Shown piece by piece: positions 22,238-31,639 of a stretch of 64,000 bases of DNA. The stretch lies in contig JAJEKV010000074.1 of the NCBI GenBank assembly GCA_021234155.1, positions 2,798,877 through 2,862,876 of the forward strand, in the 5' to 3' direction. The position numbers and the translations under genes were made by a program. Every line of letters starts with the position of its first letter. Position 1 is the first letter of the stretch. This DNA is from Isoetes taiwanensis (Eukaryota > Streptophyta > Lycopodiopsida > Isoetales > Isoetaceae). The notes beneath the pieces were generated by a model. That model made no database searches and had not been told where the DNA came from. It saw only the letters and a program-made list of their open reading frames with translations.

Positions 22238-22480
22238 AGTGGTGGCCTAGTGATTAGACCATTGAGTTTGAGTTAGCACCACCAAAGTCCGGATACGCAC
22301 ATCCACTAAGAATTGGATGAAGCAAGTCTTTACCATGTAGTGTGTGTCACCTCCTTCCAGACAAGGGGAAGAGGTGCTTGGTTCAATAGAAAGTATAATC
22401 TTCTTGAGGTGATATTGAACCAGCCTAAGATATTAGTTCTGTACAATTTGTATGTATAATTTACCTTCAAGTCATGTCAC
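22238..22480 (+). mobile_element. Possible tRNA-derived SINE-like element
   Basis: GTGGCCTAGTGATTAGA (about 22244) fits a pol III A box. Downstream, GTCCGGATAC (22290) is a weak B-box candidate at a plausible distance. The 3' limit is undefined and no target duplication or tail was found. It could be a decayed tRNA-like sequence. Confidence 0.28.
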
Positions 22481-22559
22481 AATTTATGGAGTGGTTTTAA
22501 CAAGCCAATACTAGTTTTATACACGCAAAAACTATATAATAAATTTAGTCCAATTTTTG

Positions 22560-22745
22560 CAAACCACTATAGCAGTGATAACCAACATTAAAAATCATAT
22601 TATAAACCACTATGAGATTAAAAAACTACTATAAGGTGTGGTTTTCTTTTATCAAAATAATTCAAGTATAAAAAACCACGTATATCATGGTTTTTTTATA
22701 AACTAATACTAGTTAACTATAATTGTTCTTTTTTGGACTCCTTGT
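22560..22745 (+). repeat. Dispersed AT-rich repeat, copy A; copy B at 24023-24323
   Basis: Both copies contain ATAAACTATCATGAG-like and GTGGTTTTCTT blocks, then AAAAACCACATATATCATG, then TACTAGTTA and finally TTCTTTTTTGGGCTCCTTGTG (small differences between copies). Copy A runs straight from TACTAGTTA to ACTATAATTGTTC. Copy B is interrupted at that TTA by a 136-bp MITE, so copy A serves as the empty site. Confidence 0.75.
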
Positions 22746-23142
22746 GTCCATCGAGAGTGATAACATCATAGGCCTCATCAGTATGCAGAAACATCAGGTC
22801 ATCCAGCTCATTGGGCCCATATCCGGTAGAGTCTAACAGGTGCATTATCCAAGAATCGCGTGCATCTTCATGTATCTTTTTCTTGGCAAGGAAGTATGGC
22901 TTAAGCTCCTGATTAAATGTCCAGATATCTGTATCCTCCAGCAGCCGATCGAAGGTAATGCAGCTGATCACTTCAGTCTTGACCCAAAATAGTGCATCAA
23001 TAGCTTCACGAATGGAAAGCATGGGTGTGGCAGGATCCACCTCACGAACATGTCCTCCCGCGTGATGTCTCTTCAGCAGAAATTCTGTCAAGCACAGCAT
23101 CCAAATCATTAAAGAGAATTGAGAAAAATTGGAAGAAACCAT
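22717..23142 (-). CDS. Hypothetical 141-codon ORF, perhaps a last exon
   Basis: Open from ATG 23142 to a stop near 22717 on the minus strand. Codon composition looks gene-like in the part after a possible acceptor (TGACAG, about plus 23091). From there it reads RHHAGGHVREVDPATPML, a mixed charged block (IREAIDALFWVKTEVI), and an acidic C-terminal part (DDLMFLHTDEAYDVI). It has no signal peptide, no recognisable domain and no upstream exons I can define. Its 3' end overlaps the dispersed repeat at 22560-22745. It might be a real small gene, a gene fragment or chance. Confidence 0.3.
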   Translation of the reverse strand: MVSSNFSQFSLMIWMLCLTEFLLKRHHAGGHVREVDPATPMLSIREAIDALFWVKTEVISCITFDRLLEDTDIWTFNQELKPYFLAKKKIHEDARDSWIMHLLDSTGYGPNELDDLMFLHTDEAYDVITLDGHKESKKEQL

Positions 23143-23905
23143 TAAAGGATCCCAAAGGATGGTTTTATTTCATGCATGACCACCAACGCACTAGACAATC
23201 CTAAACATCTCCACCACGAACCTTACATACAACATCATCTGTAACTACACCCATTTGAACATGAACATCCACATGCCTCGATGCAATTAACATCTTCGAT
23301 CTACACATGCTACTAATCACATAAACAATTCTATTGATCCTTGCACATACTAAGAATCTATTACTCTAAATACATTGTACGCATCCACGATCAATGCCCG
23401 ACATCGTCGGGCACACGTTTCTAGTATATAATAATAAAGCGATCTCGTGGTCTAATCACATTCAGCCTTGCACTAGCATATTACATTTTAGGAGTGCTTG
23501 AGTGACATCCATACTTACGCTAGATACATTGACATTGGAGTAGATGCGTTACTATCAAAGTTTTTTCCTTGAAAATCTTTTGGTTTTCTTTAACCTACAT
23601 AATAATGACCACACTGTGTTTCTTGTGTTTGATTTCATAAGACTATTTTTGGTCTATGAGGATGATAAAAATCAAAGTTTCCTATAGTTGCAAAGAATTA
23701 CGTTCATTATCTATCCAAACTAGCTGTCATTAAGTAATCTTAGTTCTTTATCCAATACATTAAGGTGAATATACTAATAGCATTATGTGTTTAAGTGCTT
23801 GTCATACGAGTTTACGTTCATAGACTATAATTTAGGCAATAAAATTTTTAGCATTGGCCAGTCACAATCTAATTACCATGGGGTGGTGTTAATAGTACTA
23901 GTTTC
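23143..23905. other. Non-coding stretch
   Basis: AT-rich; no genes or strong repeats. The ORF 23787-24020 spans a tandem repeat and is not supported. Confidence 0.4.
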
Positions 23906-23986
23906 AATAAACCACCATGTATGCACTAAAACCACAACTACTTTTAATAAACCACCATTGTATGCACTAAAACCACAACTACTTTT
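23906..23986. repeat. Tandem duplication, 40/41-bp units
   Basis: Unit 1 (23906-23945) and unit 2 (23946-23986) are identical except for one inserted T (CCATG versus CCATTG). Each reads AATAAACCACCA, then TGTATGCACTAAAAC, then CACAACTACTTTT. Confidence 0.8.
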
Positions 23987-24141
23987 AATAAATCATTATA
24001 TCACTAATCATCAGCAATAAAACTGTATCATAAACTATCATGAGTGTTGAAAAACCATTATAGTATGTGGTTTTCTTCTATCAGGTAAATTCATGCATAA
24101 AAAACCACATATATCATGTTTTTTAGAAGATATGATACTAG

Positions 24142-24283
24142 TTAGGGGGGGCTGCCCATAAACCGTGCATTTAAGGTTTGAACAGAGCGTTGGCTTGTTC
24201 AAATTCTGTGGCGGAACAAATTCTGGGTACAAATTCTGTGGCCGAAGCTGGGCAAATGCATGGATTATGGGCACCCCCCCTTA
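24142..24283. mobile_element. Tourist-like MITE 1 (136 bp) with TTA target duplication
   Basis: The element spans 24145-24280, flanked by TTA (24142-24144 and 24281-24283). The left terminus GGGGGGGCTGCCCATAAACC mirrors the right (revcomp GGGGGGGTGCCCATAATCC), followed by TGCATTT in both arms. The undisrupted paralogous site at about 22706-22725 has a single GTTA. G-rich termini and a TTA duplication are typical of PIF/Harbinger-derived MITEs. There is no coding capacity. Confidence 0.78.
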
Positions 24284-24650
24284 GGGATAATAGTTCTTTT
24301 TTGGGCTCCTTGTGAAATGGTAAAAGAAAAGGAATAGAAATTGGTTTTGATGGGAATGGTCGCCTACCAATTCTTCGAAGGGAACTCGGTTATGCTGACG
24401 TGGAAACTGAGTTTCCGCCCTAATGGGGAGGCACCCTTATATGCACCATGAAGGACCAACCTCACCACGAAGACCAAATACCTCAACCAAATTCCTAGCA
24501 CCATAAGGGGCAGAAATCCACTTGCATTCCAAGCCATTTTTCTTGCTGCTGCAAATGGATTTCAGAAAAAATAAAAGTAATATTGTGTTCATTGACTTCG
24601 AGAAGCAGTTCCAGAATTTTTTTTTCAAAAATTGCACTTTTATCACTCTC
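24284..24650. other. Non-coding gap between MITEs
   Basis: Right half of dispersed repeat copy B, then sequence including GCCCTAATGGGGAGGCACCC followed by TTA (about 24417-24438). This resembles the right end of MITE 3 and may be a solo MITE end. No gene. Confidence 0.4.
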
Positions 24651-24853
24651 TTAGGGTGCTTTCCCATGAATTTGCAGACCTGAAAAAACCGTACTAAGGT
24701 CAAAAACTTGAGGCTCAAAATTGTGTGGAGAATACTTTGTGACTCAGGTCCTAAACCTGAATCAAGCAAGTAAGGCGCTCATGGGAACACCGGAGCCCTC
24801 CGCCTGACCTCAAGAAAATCTCCGGGTTTTAGTCCCATGGGAAAGCACCCTTA
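24651..24853. mobile_element. Tourist-like MITE 2 (197 bp) with TTA target duplication
   Basis: The element spans 24654-24850. The termini are a perfect 15-bp inverted repeat, GGGTGCTTTCCCATG at the left and its complement at the right. TTA lies directly outside both ends (24651-24653 and 24851-24853). Non-coding. Same target preference as MITE 1 but a different terminal sequence, so a distinct family. Confidence 0.78.
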
Positions 24854-24869
24854 ATCTTAATTTGCCCAC

Positions 24870-25290
24870 TAAGGGCTCATTCCCATTAACGTCGGAACTC
24901 ATTTTCCTAACTCAACCACGTCAGCAAATTAAGGGCGGCAATTTTTTTTCGACCGCCTACTGTTCTCATTGAACTTAAATTTAATTTCGCCACATCAGCA
25001 AAGGGAAGGCGGAAAGAAACGGTCTGGGTTTGCAAAATGACAAAACGGGTTCGCAAAACGACAATCGTTGCTACACAAAACGATAAACCGGGTTCACAAA
25101 TAGGGAACTCAGAAGTGTTCAATCACTTCTACTCATAAGTGTTCAATCACTTCTGGAAAAAGGGAAGGTAACCCGGCCACGTCAACCAAGTTCAGAAAAA
25201 AAAACAGCAATAGGAACGTAGATTGAAGAACCGGGTTCGCCACATGGCAAAGGTGCCTTGAATTTTTGGGCTAATGGGGATGGGGCCTAA
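24870..25290. mobile_element. Tourist-like MITE 3 (415 bp) with TAA target duplication
   Basis: The element spans 24873-25287, flanked by TAA (24870-24872 and 25288-25290). The termini are imperfect: the left starts GGGCTCATTCCCATTA, and the complement of the right starts GGCCCCATCCCCATTA. The interior contains repeated words (CAAAACGA- and GGGTTCGCAAA-like), and AAGTGTTCAATCACTTCT occurs twice (about 25114 and 25137). TIR identity is moderate, so confidence is lower than for MITEs 1 and 2. Confidence 0.62.
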
Positions 25291-25698
25291 GAGTAAACCG
25301 TAGGTGCGCACCCTCCCTTATCCATTCAGTCATACCCATCATTACTTGGGATCTTCCCCTGTTCCTTCCAAGAAAATCCTTTGTCTACTCTTGCAGGTTG
25401 AAGCACTGTTATATCCCATCTGATCCACCAGAAGATAAAGTCATTCTAGGACCAAAAAATCTCCTAACTAAACCTGACTCCAGTCCAAAGGGGGTTTCTC
25501 ACGAATGTGTCTCGGAGACCCATGAATTAATAGAGTTGAAGGTCGTTTCGTGCAAATCTGAGATGAAACCTGAGGTCTGAAACCTGAGTCTTGGAACGAG
25601 GTTTGGACGAGGTCTTTCTTGATGACGTTGACATACTATCAGACTAGAACGATCAGATTAGAGACTAAAAGTATCAGATCGGAGTGGCCAGGCGGACA

Positions 25699-27276
25699 AT
25701 GGCACCGAGAATTTGCCTCGTGTTTCTAACGCTGTGTAGTGCAATGCTAGCAAGAAGGGCAAATGCAGAGAATGCAACTGGATGCGGAAGCAAATGCCAC
25801 GATTTGAACGACTGTTTGGGACAACTAATTTGCACAGATGCGAAGTGCACAGACGATCCAAATGTAGGCACGCACATATGCAGTGCGGCGACGCCGTCAG
25901 AATCAGCAGCCGATGACAGCAGGGGATGCGGCTTGAGCTGCCATGATTTGAATGACTGTATCGGTCGGCTTGTGTGCAACAGGGCCAAGTGCACAGACGA
26001 TCCGGCCGAAGGAACCCATTTCTGCACTGAATTATCTCCTGCTCCGTCACCGGGCGATGGCTCGGAATCGGATGCAAGCCCATGGTGCGGGGCCGATTGC
26101 TCCGGTTCGGCCGGATACTGCAAGCCCAATCTGCTCTGCATCAACGGCATCTGCTCTGATAATCCGCAGTACGCCAAAGTCTGTGCATCTGGCAGCTCCA
26201 AAAAGAGGGCCGTCTTAATTGGAGTAACTGTTAGTGCTGCTGTAGTTATATTAATTGTGGGAGCTCAGTTTTTGCTTTGGAGGCGGCATCGCAGAGAAAT
26301 TGGGCGTAAATCATTTGCTTCCAGATATGGCCTCGCCCAAGTGAAACGCATGACTGATAATTTTTCGGGTGACAATCTCATCGGACATGGCGGATTTGGA
26401 GATGTCTACCTTGGTCGTCTGTCAGACGGTTCCCGAGTGGCTGTCAAACGGCAACGAAATGACAAACCTTTGCCCCTTCACATCTTCAAAGCAGAGATCC
26501 AAATTCTTTCTCGTGTTCAACACCGGTTTATAGTAAATTTTTTGGGCTTTTGTGATGAGAAGGGTAAGTTTTTAAATTGCTTTTACTTGTCTTTCCTCGC
26601 TACTCTTTCATAAGCCTGAATTTTTTTTTTTTAGAACACATTTGTTTCATAACCCTGATTTTTTTTTTTTTCAGGAAAACACATACTCTTGTTTGAGTAT
26701 ATGTGTAATGGAAATCTGCGAAAGCACCTCCACGATCAGGGATCACCCATGAATTGGCAAGTGCGTATGCGTATTGCCTTTCAGGTCGCATGTGGGCTCG
26801 AGTATCTGCATAATGGAGCTAACCCTCCAATTGTTCACATGGATTTGAAGCCCGAGAATGTGCTACTGGATGCCAATTTTGGAGCAAAGATCTCGGATTT
26901 CGACCTCTCTAAAATGGGCGAGAAAGACGCTATGGTCTTCGAAACAACAGGTGCAGAAAATATGGTGGGCTCAAAAGGTTATATGGATCCACAAATAAGG
27001 AAAACAAAGACCATGTCTCCCAAAAGCGATGTGTACAGCTTTGGTGTGCTGCTTTTGGAGCTTATTTCTGGAAAAAGGGCATTGATTGAGAGGAATGAAA
27101 TGCAGGAGAATGAATTCTTGGCCAGTTGGGCCGAGAGACAATCTGGAAATACTAGGGATCTGCTAGATCCATGTCTAAGGGATTACGTGAAATGGGAAGA
27201 ATTTGGGGAGATGTGGGAGTTGGGATTAATATGTGTGAATGAAAGCAGAGAAGAAAGGCCAAAGATGGTGAAGTGA
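25699..27276 (+). CDS. Receptor-like kinase with three Cys-rich ectodomain repeats (two exons)
   Basis: Predicted single-pass plasma-membrane receptor kinase of about 488 residues. I start at ATG 25699, because the upstream in-frame GTG is not a plant start. Exon 1 is 25699-26563, the intron 26564-26674 (GTAAGT...TTTCAG), and exon 2 26675-27276; the junction keeps frame (EKG|KHILLFEYM). Residues 1-24 are a signal peptide. Three six-Cys repeats follow: GCGSKCHDLNDCLGQLIC, GCGLSCHDLNDCIGRLVC and WCGADC...CKPNLLC, each ending ...C(T/S)D(D/N)P...C. A membrane helix (AVLIGVTVSAAVVILIVGAQ) precedes RRHRR. The kinase has a GHGGFGDVYLG loop, VAVKR lysine and FKAEI glutamate. The catalytic loop is HMDLKPEN, not HRD, and the metal motif is DFD, not DFG. 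A frameshift-like stop after KMVK trims the last helix relative to the paralogue at 42753. Function unknown; catalytic output may be reduced. Confidence 0.82.
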
Positions 27277-27849
27277 AGAAAAATGCAAGAGACCCTTGTC
27301 ATGACCAAGAATCTGGAAGAGGAAAGCGTGTATCTCATGGTGAATTCTTTTAGTCTACCATGATGTAAGATTGTATTGTTTAGATGTGTTAGTATTTTTT
27401 TCTTTGAAATCTTATAGGATGTCCAATATTGCTGCAAAAGCAATTACATTTGCAAATGTTTTTTTCAAACTTTTTTTTATTGAAAACTAGTTTTAATAAA
27501 AAAAAAAGAAATTATCACAAAAAAAAAAAATTGTTAGAACAAAAAAAAAAATATAAATCATTAAATATAAAGAAAAAATAAGGTCTCCTACAAAATAGAC
27601 GAAAACCACTTATTTCTTAGAAGGCCACCACAACATCCCATGCTTTATAAACAACGAAAATGTGCAATCTAAAGTAGACAAAGGCCTTCTAAAAGGTCTT
27701 CTATATTTTAGATAAAGCTCCCCAAGCTTATGGGACGAAACTCAACAAAGGACATAAGCCCAAATAAAACAAGACTCATGGACTAAGCTCTATGAGATCA
27801 TAAAATAAGAGATAAAGAAAGGAAAAGCCACACATGAAGAGGAGAACAA
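27277..27849. other. Kinase 3' flank and A-rich non-coding sequence
   Basis: Just past the kinase stop, a shifted frame continues the expected C-terminal helix region for about 20 codons, supporting a recent frame change. Several A-runs (27500-27550) may be polyadenylation or retroposon remnants. No gene. Confidence 0.45.
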
Positions 27850-28380
27850 CTAAAAGTAATCCACCAGGGGTTTTGAGGCCACTTGTCAAAAATAAATGTT
27901 GCTGCCCCTCGATACAATGCCCATTTCTTTTGAAGCCTCGCTTGACGAACTTTACGTAGCTCCTCATGTCGCTGATTAATCAATTGGGGAGGTCCTCTGC
28001 ACAACGTAACCGGGTACCCTTAAGGTGACTCCCATGCTGTAGCTCATATAACCTATCCTCTGACGCCAAAAACTGTACCAAGAGATGGCGTGGTCGGTCT
28101 GGTCTATGTGCATCCAATCGATGTATTGTAAAAGCTCTGGGGTTCCGAATGCACATTGTATCCGTAAAAAATCTTGTAGCTGCATCTGTGTCTAAACATG
28201 TTGCAGAATGTTCTAGGGATGGAGAATAGTTTATTTTTTGATACAACTGAAATCGCAAAGCACACAGCAAAGAATATCTATGATCTTCAAGTTTCATTGT
28301 GCAACACTTTTGACATCCTAGAGGAATGTTTAATAGCGATTGAAGATGAACGAGTGAGAGTATTAGTGCAGGAGCCACGT
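27850..28380 (-). pseudogene. LINE ORF1 (RNA-binding protein) fragment, minus strand
   Basis: On the minus strand, 28378-27980 reads AFTIHRLDAHRPDRPRHLL, then VQFLASEDRLYELQ and LKGTRLRCAEDLPN. After a frame shift, 28004-27860 continues with NQRHEELRKVRQARLQKKW and RGAATFIFDKWPQ. The layout (an R-H-x-V-x-F block, 'LKGT', 'EDLP', then a basic helix) is that of the C-terminal domain of LINE ORF1 proteins. A stop and a frameshift separate the halves. Which LINE family it belongs to is unclear. The plus-strand ORF 28198-28461 overlaps its 5' part and is treated as incidental. Confidence 0.55.
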
Positions 28381-28461
28381 GTGTTTAGGGCAAAAATGAA
28401 CTGGGTGAGATCCTTCTGGTGCAAAACCTTAAAGGATAAGCTTGCGCGAAAGCACCAATAG

Positions 28462-29649
28462 ACAACGGGAGCATGGAGGTAAAAAAAATTGAACTTTTTA
28501 GTTGTGGTTGTTTATGGGATTTGTGATTTTTGCACTATAGTAAATAAATATCAAGTACATATATTTAGTATGTATTTAATATTACAAGAAATTTATCGCG
28601 GCGGCCAAGGCCACCGCAAACATTTCTTTAGTTCGAAACCTGTGTAGTTCTATTAACATCAACCATTTAATAATGCATTGCCAACTTATTTAGGGTGGGT
28701 GCTTGTAGGTTCAAATGTTACGCAACGATATCCGTAATCGTTGTATAATAGATTTCATAGATCCACTTACAGGGCTTCAAAATAATGAGTATTTGGCAAT
28801 TTGATAAAGGTTAGTACTGAGCATGGCATACAATTGGACTTCAAATAATGAGTGTCTGGCGTTCAGTAAAGATTTGCAGTGGTAGCGGCTCGATAAGTGA
28901 GCAGTGATATGGTAAAGGCTCGTTAAGCACTTGCCTTTAACACTTCAGAGTGCAAATTTTCAAAAAATATTATAAAAAATGCACATGGTTCTATTGTTTT
29001 ATATTAATCTACGTGGTTGGCACTATGATTTTGAAAAGAGCAATTAAACCCTCCCTTAACAACTGTAATTAGAATTCGCAAGCTACTGTTATGATATGAC
29101 ATTATTTAGTTGTTTTCTTTAAGTATGCAATTTCAATCATTACTCCCTGCAAAAAAAATAGAAAAGGATTATAGTGATGATCCTTAGGCATATGGAACAA
29201 TGGTATAAAATACCATTAAAGAAAAGGTGAGCACCCACCTCTTAACGAAGGGGGTCGCCTGCGGAGGCACGGTTTTGAAGCAGCAGAGGCTGCCGATTTG
29301 AGGCCAGCAGACTACCAAAAACGATTCCGGCAAAATCACCTGCCTGATATAGGCGGCAGGTGAAACGATTCAGCATAAGCCTGATATAGGCGGCACCCCG
29401 TTGCAAACACAATAGAATTAGAAAAAGGAAGCTGAAATTGGCTGAACTGCGAAAAACAGTAGTCCTTAAATTAATTACCTGTTTACATGTAGAGTTCAAA
29501 TGCAATCGTTGTGGACCATGCCCTCCACATTCTATGCACATTCTATGTTTCCAGGTATTCTGCAGGCGCTCCTTTTGGCGCCTGCCTTTTTGGTGCCCGA
29601 CGGCAAAACTTCTCGAGCTCATAACTTGAGCTAGAGACATCAGAATCAG
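28462..29649. other. Non-coding stretch upstream of a LINE
   Basis: The words GGGAGCATGGAGG and AAAAAAAATTGAA (28467-28495) recur in similar form at 37398-37425, hinting at a dispersed repeat. GCCTGATATAGGCGGCA occurs twice (29343 and 29381). The region 29540-29650 may be the 5' UTR of the LINE that follows. No gene. Confidence 0.4.
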
Positions 29650-31276
29650 GTGATTTCGGGCTCGTTGGAAAGCTTATGCCTGGATCTTTCCAAGACATAT
29701 GATTCGGACCATTTGCATCCTTATACGTTTCAGCTTTTTGGACTTTTTGATTTCGGGACTGCTTTTTATTATAGATCAGCCCATTTCGGCCCTCTGGAAG
29801 TAATGGCTCCTTCAATTCCTCTGCAGCAGCTAGGGGACTTTTCTATGGTGGGTATTAATCCCTTTGATCAGCCAAATTCGTCAGGGCCTGCTCGTCACCC
29901 CTTGAAGTCTCTCAGATCCACGAACAAAGATAACGGTTACAAAGGTGATGTGACTCGATCTCTCAATAAAGATGCTCATCTTAAACAGCAAACATTAAAT
30001 AGGGCATTGCATCTTTACTCTCAACGGGATAAGCGTTGTCCATCGCAAATTCCCACAGGTGTTGATGGAGCAAATGGCCCAGACGAACCTCCAACATGCG
30101 TTGGAGGTTCAACACATGATGATGGAGAGCAGATTACATCCGTTACGGTGTTGGCAGTGCAACTGGCCCAAACAAACCTCCAACACGCGTTGGAGATTCA
30201 CCACATGGTGCTGATGCTAATGGGGAGCAGATTGCATCTGCTACAGGTGTTGGAAGTGCATATTGCTCAGCCACACCTCCAACATGCGTTGGAGGTTCAA
30301 CTCAGGATGATGAAAGGGAGCGGACTACTGAGGCATTGACCCCAGATGATTTCTCCAAGGTCCCTCGTCCAGCACGTCTTCCTCTCTATGTCAATTTGCT
30401 TCAAAAAGATCTAGAGAACAAGCTTGACATTCTTACAGCTACTTTGCACATGCAGCAACAAGAGATGACACAATTTCAATGTGCATTGAAATCTGAATTG
30501 GCAAAGTGTCGTAATGACCTTGCAACGCTCACTGGCAAAATTCATGCTGAACATGCAAAGCTTTGGGAAGCAATTGAGGTATAAAGTTGGAGTTTTTGCT
30601 TGTCATATGACCGTGGAGCACCTAATGGTTGATATTGGCAAGCAAAGACAAGATTTACTCCGCCATGTCTCTCGAGGGTGTCACGAGTTGTAATACTCGC
30701 ATGCGAGCATTGGAAGAAAGCATGACCTGCCAAGTGACTGAGCTTGCTAAGGACACATCTAGTCGAGTTGCTGCCTTGGAACGTTCCTATTCTCATGCAA
30801 CTAAAGCACCTCCAACTTCTTCTTCACAGCATCATGATCCTAATGTGAGATCCATGCCTAGTTCATCCTCCCCCCAATTTCAAAACTCTCATGTAACGGG
30901 TTTTGCATCTACATCTGCATCTATATATACGCCGCCGTAGCGTAGAGAATACATTGATAGGCACAACCGTCAGTGTAATCTGGTAATTCGTGGCATGCCA
31001 GAAGAAGCATCAGAGGACTTGCAACAGAAGGTACAGACTTTGGTGTTAGCTAAATTGGACTTCACAACACCAGTTGTTGTCACTGCTGCACATAGGGTTG
31101 GAGCATTGCATCCCCACCACCGGCAAGATAGTGAAATTTTGAAAGTGCAAAATTTGAGTACTAAAATGGATATCCTCAAGCAGGCCAAGCAATTGAAAGG
31201 GACATCTCTCTATCTGGATTTTGATCTTACTAAGTCCCAACAGTTAGCGGGACTTGAATTTGCAAAAGGTCCATGA
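29650..31276 (+). pseudogene. Family B LINE ORF1: repeat-bearing N-terminus, coiled coil, RNA-binding domain
   Basis: The likely ORF1 start is ATG 29802 (reading APSIPLQQLGDFSM). A Gly/Pro-rich segment is built from three imperfect tandem repeats (30058-30330). A missing base just after 30146 shifts frame within repeat 1/2. The region 30336-30584 encodes LYVNLLQKDLENKLDILTA, a coiled coil. After a second shift, 30629-30940 continues the coiled coil (TRMRALEESMTCQVTELAK). Past a TAG at 30939, 30995-31276 encodes the RNA-binding domain (NLVIRGMPEEASEDL, then AAHRVGALHPH and KQLKGTSLYLDFDLTKSQ). These are the expected parts of a LINE ORF1 nucleic-acid chaperone. At least two frameshifts and one stop make it non-functional. 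Confidence 0.68.
30058..30330 (+). repeat. Three imperfect ~90-100-bp tandem repeats, each with a 20-bp palindrome
   Basis: Each unit starts GGTGTTG and contains CCTCCAACATGCGTTGGAGG or a close variant (about 30089, 30178 and 30276). The palindrome is perfect in units 1 and 3 and has two changes in unit 2. In the coding frame the core reads PPTCVGGST or PPTRVGDSP. The repeats are inside LINE ORF1. Confidence 0.75.
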
Positions 31277-31639
31277 CATTCAAAAGAATGGTGGTAAAGC
31301 TGCACTGATTCGTGGAAAACTACGTATTTTTACACCATCACATGCAACCTTTGCTGACGTCTTTCATCATGCTCAGGCCACTCATACTGCTGGTGTTAAA
31401 GTCCATTCTCCCATTTCCCATGCACATACCAATGCTGCAAATGCGCCTCGTGTTGTTCCATCTTCGCACCCACCACATCTTCTTACGCTCCAAGGCCATT
31501 CCTCTCATGATGTTGCTAATGGTACCCTTGATCTTTGCTGCTGCTGCCGCTGCCGATGATGTTCGCTCTATCGCCGCCGCCCGCCTCTATTGCTCCAGCC
31601 TCCTCGATTCGAGACCGATCATACCTCAAATGTACCTTC

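Noticed and set aside
24038-24274. Minus-strand 78-codon ORF
   Set aside because: It spans the MITE 1 insertion and the dispersed repeat and has no independent support.
25684-25698. Upstream in-frame start of the receptor kinase at 25684
   Set aside because: The codon there is GTG, which plant nuclear genes do not normally use; the ATG at 25699 gives a complete signal peptide.
25658-26201. Minus-strand ORFs of 141 and 175 codons opposite the kinase exon 1
   Set aside because: They are antisense to the Cys-rich ectodomain; the high Cys/Ser/His content mirrors the opposite strand.
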